Below are positions 21,163 to 23,487 of a stretch of DNA of 23,487 nt, one piece after another. Origin of the DNA: VBDM01 sp035280025 (GTDB lineage Bacteria; Pseudomonadota; Gammaproteobacteria; Burkholderiales; SG8-39); the NCBI GenBank assembly GCA_035280025.1, contig DATEGT010000200.1, positions 1 through 23,487 of the forward strand. The letters run 5' to 3'. Under the pieces are notes generated by a model. It was not told where the DNA came from. It ran no database searches and saw nothing but the letters and a program-made list of their open reading frames with translations. The translations under genes were made by a program, and so were the position numbers. Positions within the stretch are counted from its first letter, which is position 1. Every line of letters begins with the position of its first letter.

Positions 21163-23487
21163 TCAGTGGCGCTCGGCGTTCAGGTCCGCGAGATACACCA
21201 CGTAGGGCGGGATGTCCCCCGCCGGGTAGAAGGTGCGTCCGTAGCGCTGCCACAGGTCCTGCGCCCGGACTGGATCGCCGGCCGCGTGCGCCCCGAGCAT
21301 GGCGGTGCTGAGGAGAAAGCGCCCCCACGTGTCTCCGCCCGCCGCGGAGCCCTCGAGCAGCGCCTCGGCGCGCGCCAGCATCGCCTTGGCGTCGTACGCC
21401 GCGATCGCCGCGTAGACGTCCAGCCGATCCCGGATCTGGCGCGAGCGGGGCGTGCAGGCGAGCCACTTGCGCTCGATCCACAGCGGACGCAGCTGCGCCA
21501 GGTCCAGGGAGCTCAGCGTCACCTCGGCCGCGGTCTGCAGCTGATCGACCGCGGTCCTCGACGGCGCCTCCCCGCATATCGCGCCCGGGTGCTTGAGGAC
21601 CAGCGTGATTTCCGCGGCGAGTCTCTCGGTGGATTGCAGGGGATCGGCGGCGCGGTCGCCGAGAAGGCGGGCGATCTCCACAGCCACCGATTGCCGGCGA
21701 AGGACGGGCGACGGCTCGAAAAACGAGACCGGAGCCTTGAGGTGCGCTCTGGGCGTTTTCCCGATCATCTCGGCGATCGGCAGCGGCGCCAGAGAAAGGT
21801 TTTGCAGCCCGCGAGCCTTGCTGTCCTCGAAGCGCGCTCGCGGAGCTTCGATCTGCACATAGGGGCGGAAGTCGGAATTCACCGGGGCCGAAAGCGAGGC
21901 GAACAGCGGCTCGATCAGCGCCTTGTCGCCGAGGCTGCGCGCCGCGATCTCCTCCAGGCGCGTGATGCCGACCCGCGCGAGCTCGTCCATGAAGCCCCGC
22001 TCCTTCACGGGCAAGGGTCCCGGGCGGGGCACGCGTCCTTCGGCGACGGCCACCACCAGAAGATCCCCGGAATTCGCCTCGTAGATCTCGTAATCCGAGA
22101 AATTCTCGCGCAGCGCGCCGAGCACCGACGCGAACAGCTGGTCGTTGAATTCGTAGACCTGCACCCACTGGACGAACAGGCCGCCGGGAGCGAGGTAGCG
22201 CTTCGTGTCGCGGTAGAACTCCTTGGAGAACAGGCTCGCGACCCCGTTGACCCAGGGATTCGAGGGCTCGGCCATGATGACGTCGTAGCGTCTGTTGTGG
22301 CGGGCGAAATAGCTCTTGGCATCCTCGAAGAACACGTGGCTGCGCCGGTCGTTGTAGGGGCGAAGCACGCGCGGCGCGAAGGCCATCGCGCCCTGCACCA
22401 TCGCCGGCTCGATCTCGATGGTGTCGACCTCCCGCGGCCCGCTGTGCGAGAGCGCCACCTCGGCCGAGAGGCCGGAACCCCACCCGATGTTGGCGAAGGT
22501 TTGCGCGTCGGGCTTGATGAGGAGCGCCAGCGCCGCCACCATCGTCATGGTGTACTCGTCCGGCGACGGCGGACGCTCCATGTCCAGCTGGATCCCGGCG
22601 TCCGGTTTCCCGTTGGTGACGATGGTGAGCAAGCTGCCTTGCTGCATGCGGATCGCGACCGAGGCGGTCTTGCCGTCGCGGTAGTAGATCACGCTTCCCG
22701 ATTCGGGTTGCGCCAGGCCGTAGCGGAAAACGCCCGACGAGAGCCGCTCGGGGGCGAGGATCTCGATGCGCGCGGTCGCGACCGCGGCGAGCATGCCCGC
22801 GATGAGCGCTGCGAACGCGTGCGCGCGCCGCAGCCGCTCCTGCGTGTAGCGCAGTATCCAGGCGCCGAGCAGCATGTCGATCGCCGCGCCGAGGACGAGC
22901 GCGAGCTTCAGCCCGGCGTTGGGCAGGAGCAGATGGACGGCGATCAGCACGCCGGCGATCGATCCCAGGGTGTTCGCCGCGTACACTTGGCCGATCGCGC
23001 GCTCGCCGCGCCCGCCGCGCAGCAGCACGTGGGTGAAGAGCGGCAGTGTCATGCCGGCGAGGAAGGTCGTCGGCAGCATCACGGCGAAAGTGAGCGCGTG
23101 ACTGAACAGGTTGAACAGCACGTAGGCGCGGTCGCTCTTCTGCAGCACGCTCAGGGCCCACGCCATCCAGTCGAAGGTCCAGTGGTACACGAACACGGTC
23201 GCCAGCGCGGCGAGCCCCATCAGGACCTGCACCACCCCGGCGAAGCGCACCGGGTCGGAAATGCGGTCGATGCGGCGCCGGATCCAGAGGCCGCCGAGCG
23301 CGAGCCCGGTGATAAAGGCGGAAAGCATCAGCTCGAAGGCCTGGAACGACGAGCCCAGCACGAGCGAAAGCATCCGGATCCAGACGATCTCGTAGATGAA
23401 GGACGCGAGGCCGGTGACGAAGGCTCCGGCGATGAACAGGCGGATGATGTAGGCGCCGGCCGGCGTCGGCGCCGCCGCCGCGGGGGC
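21163..23487 (-). CDS. Membrane protein fused to spermidine-synthase-like domain, 5' incomplete
   Basis: At least 775 codons; the frame stays open to the window edge, so the start lies outside. The N-terminal half is a multi-helix membrane domain (FIYEIVWIRMLSLVLGSSF, FITGLALGGLWIRRR, LPTTFLAGMTLPLF, ANTLGSIAGVLIAV), the usual partner of a fused spermidine-synthase-type methyltransferase fold. The catalytic half has the nucleotide-binding loop ANIGWGSGLSAEVAL, an acidic residue in IEIEP, FFEDAKSYF, then AEPSNPWVNG and LAPGGLFVQWVQ. The Asp-rich DxTDP motif of true polyamine synthases is replaced by AEPSNPW, so aminopropyl transfer is doubtful. About 200 further residues follow with no recognised domain. 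Function of this fused family is largely unassigned. Convergent with the ThDP enzyme. Confidence 0.85.
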   Translation of the reverse strand, partial: APAAAAPTPAGAYIIRLFIAGAFVTGLASFIYEIVWIRMLSLVLGSSFQAFELMLSAFITGLALGGLWIRRRIDRISDPVRFAGVVQVLMGLAALATVFVYHWTFDWMAWALSVLQKSDRAYVLFNLFSHALTFAVMLPTTFLAGMTLPLFTHVLLRGGRGERAIGQVYAANTLGSIAGVLIAVHLLLPNAGLKLALVLGAAIDMLLGAWILRYTQERLRRAHAFAALIAGMLAAVATARIEILAPERLSSGVFRYGLAQPESGSVIYYRDGKTASVAIRMQQGSLLTIVTNGKPDAGIQLDMERPPSPDEYTMTMVAALALLIKPDAQTFANIGWGSGLSAEVALSHSGPREVDTIEIEPAMVQGAMAFAPRVLRPYNDRRSHVFFEDAKSYFARHNRRYDVIMAEPSNPWVNGVASLFSKEFYRDTKRYLAPGGLFVQWVQVYEFNDQLFASVLGALRENFSDYEIYEANSGDLLVVAVAEGRVPRPGPLPVKERGFMDELARVGITRLEEIAARSLGDKALIEPLFASLSAPVNSDFRPYVQIEAPRARFEDSKARGLQNLSLAPLPIAEMIGKTPRAHLKAPVSFFEPSPVLRRQSVAVEIARLLGDRAADPLQSTERLAAEITLVLKHPGAICGEAPSRTAVDQLQTAAEVTLSSLDLAQLRPLWIERKWLACTPRSRQIRDRLDVYAAIAAYDAKAMLARAEALLEGSAAGGDTWGRFLLSTAMLGAHAAGDPVRAQDLWQRYGRTFYPAGDIPPYVVYLADLNAERH

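Noticed and set aside
21143..23161. Alternative minus-strand frame inside the spermidine-synthase-like gene
   Set aside because: Off-frame shadow rich in Arg/Ala; the chosen frame has membrane helices and the nucleotide loop.
1..23487. CRISPR array, insertion sequence, tRNA or rRNA
   Set aside because: No regularly spaced repeats, no transposase or terminal inverted repeats flanking a gene, and no tRNA or rRNA signature found on reading the window; very short elements could be missed by eye.

Overview
The window is GC-rich (mostly about 65-75% by hand count) and densely coded on both strands. There is no rRNA, tRNA, CRISPR array or insertion sequence, and no gene-free stretch over 300 bases. 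An outer-membrane beta-barrel protein, a probable lipoprotein, MetY, an YccU-type CoA-binding protein and many two-component proteins point to a Gram-negative proteobacterium, most likely betaproteobacterial. That assignment is inference from gene content. The first ~430 bases do not match the rest in composition or gene type.

Left edge (1-2902): a 5'- and 3'-truncated CcmF-type haem lyase fragment on + meets, at about base 430, a gamma-glutamyltransferase on - that is also truncated at its 3' end. Both lose recognisable homology at the same base. This is either a rearrangement breakpoint or an assembly chimera. The transferase follows metY (O-acetylhomoserine sulfhydrylase) by 13 bases, as a probable two-gene sulfur-metabolism operon.

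Centre (3026-18956): about 16 kb of signalling and envelope genes. First comes a + operon: stand-alone response regulator, YaiO-family outer-membrane barrel, membrane-anchored HEAT-repeat protein and processive family-2 glycosyltransferase. It looks like an uncharacterised exopolysaccharide synthesis/export module. Converging on it is a - operon: response regulator with an extra N-terminal domain, Hpt protein, CHASE3-PAS histidine kinase and single-domain receiver, which looks like a complete phosphorelay. Next, on +, come a small BamE-like lipoprotein, a NarX-type sensor kinase, a NarL-type regulator, a triple-PAS kinase, a single-domain receiver and a 1232-residue REC-GAF-PAS-PAS-GAF-GGDEF-EAL protein. 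In the last, the cyclase motif is degenerate and the phosphodiesterase motifs are intact. The economical reading is that several sensory inputs feed receivers and c-di-GMP breakdown to control production of the neighbouring polysaccharide; this is inferred from proximity.

Right edge (18964-23487): an YccU-type CoA-binding protein (-) and a divergent ThDP-dependent acetolactate-synthase-like enzyme (+) with an unusual Asp at the usual catalytic-Glu position. A 5'-incomplete membrane protein fused to a spermidine-synthase-like domain (-) runs off the window.

Regulatory sequence sits in three intergenic gaps: 2903-3025 (9-bp inverted repeat, extended -10), 10103-10300 (8-bp direct repeat on a 10-bp period, several palindromes, TATAAA box) and 12870-12976 (near-consensus sigma70 promoter below a perfect 10-bp palindrome). 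Three convergent gene pairs end only 4, 7 and 9 bases apart.
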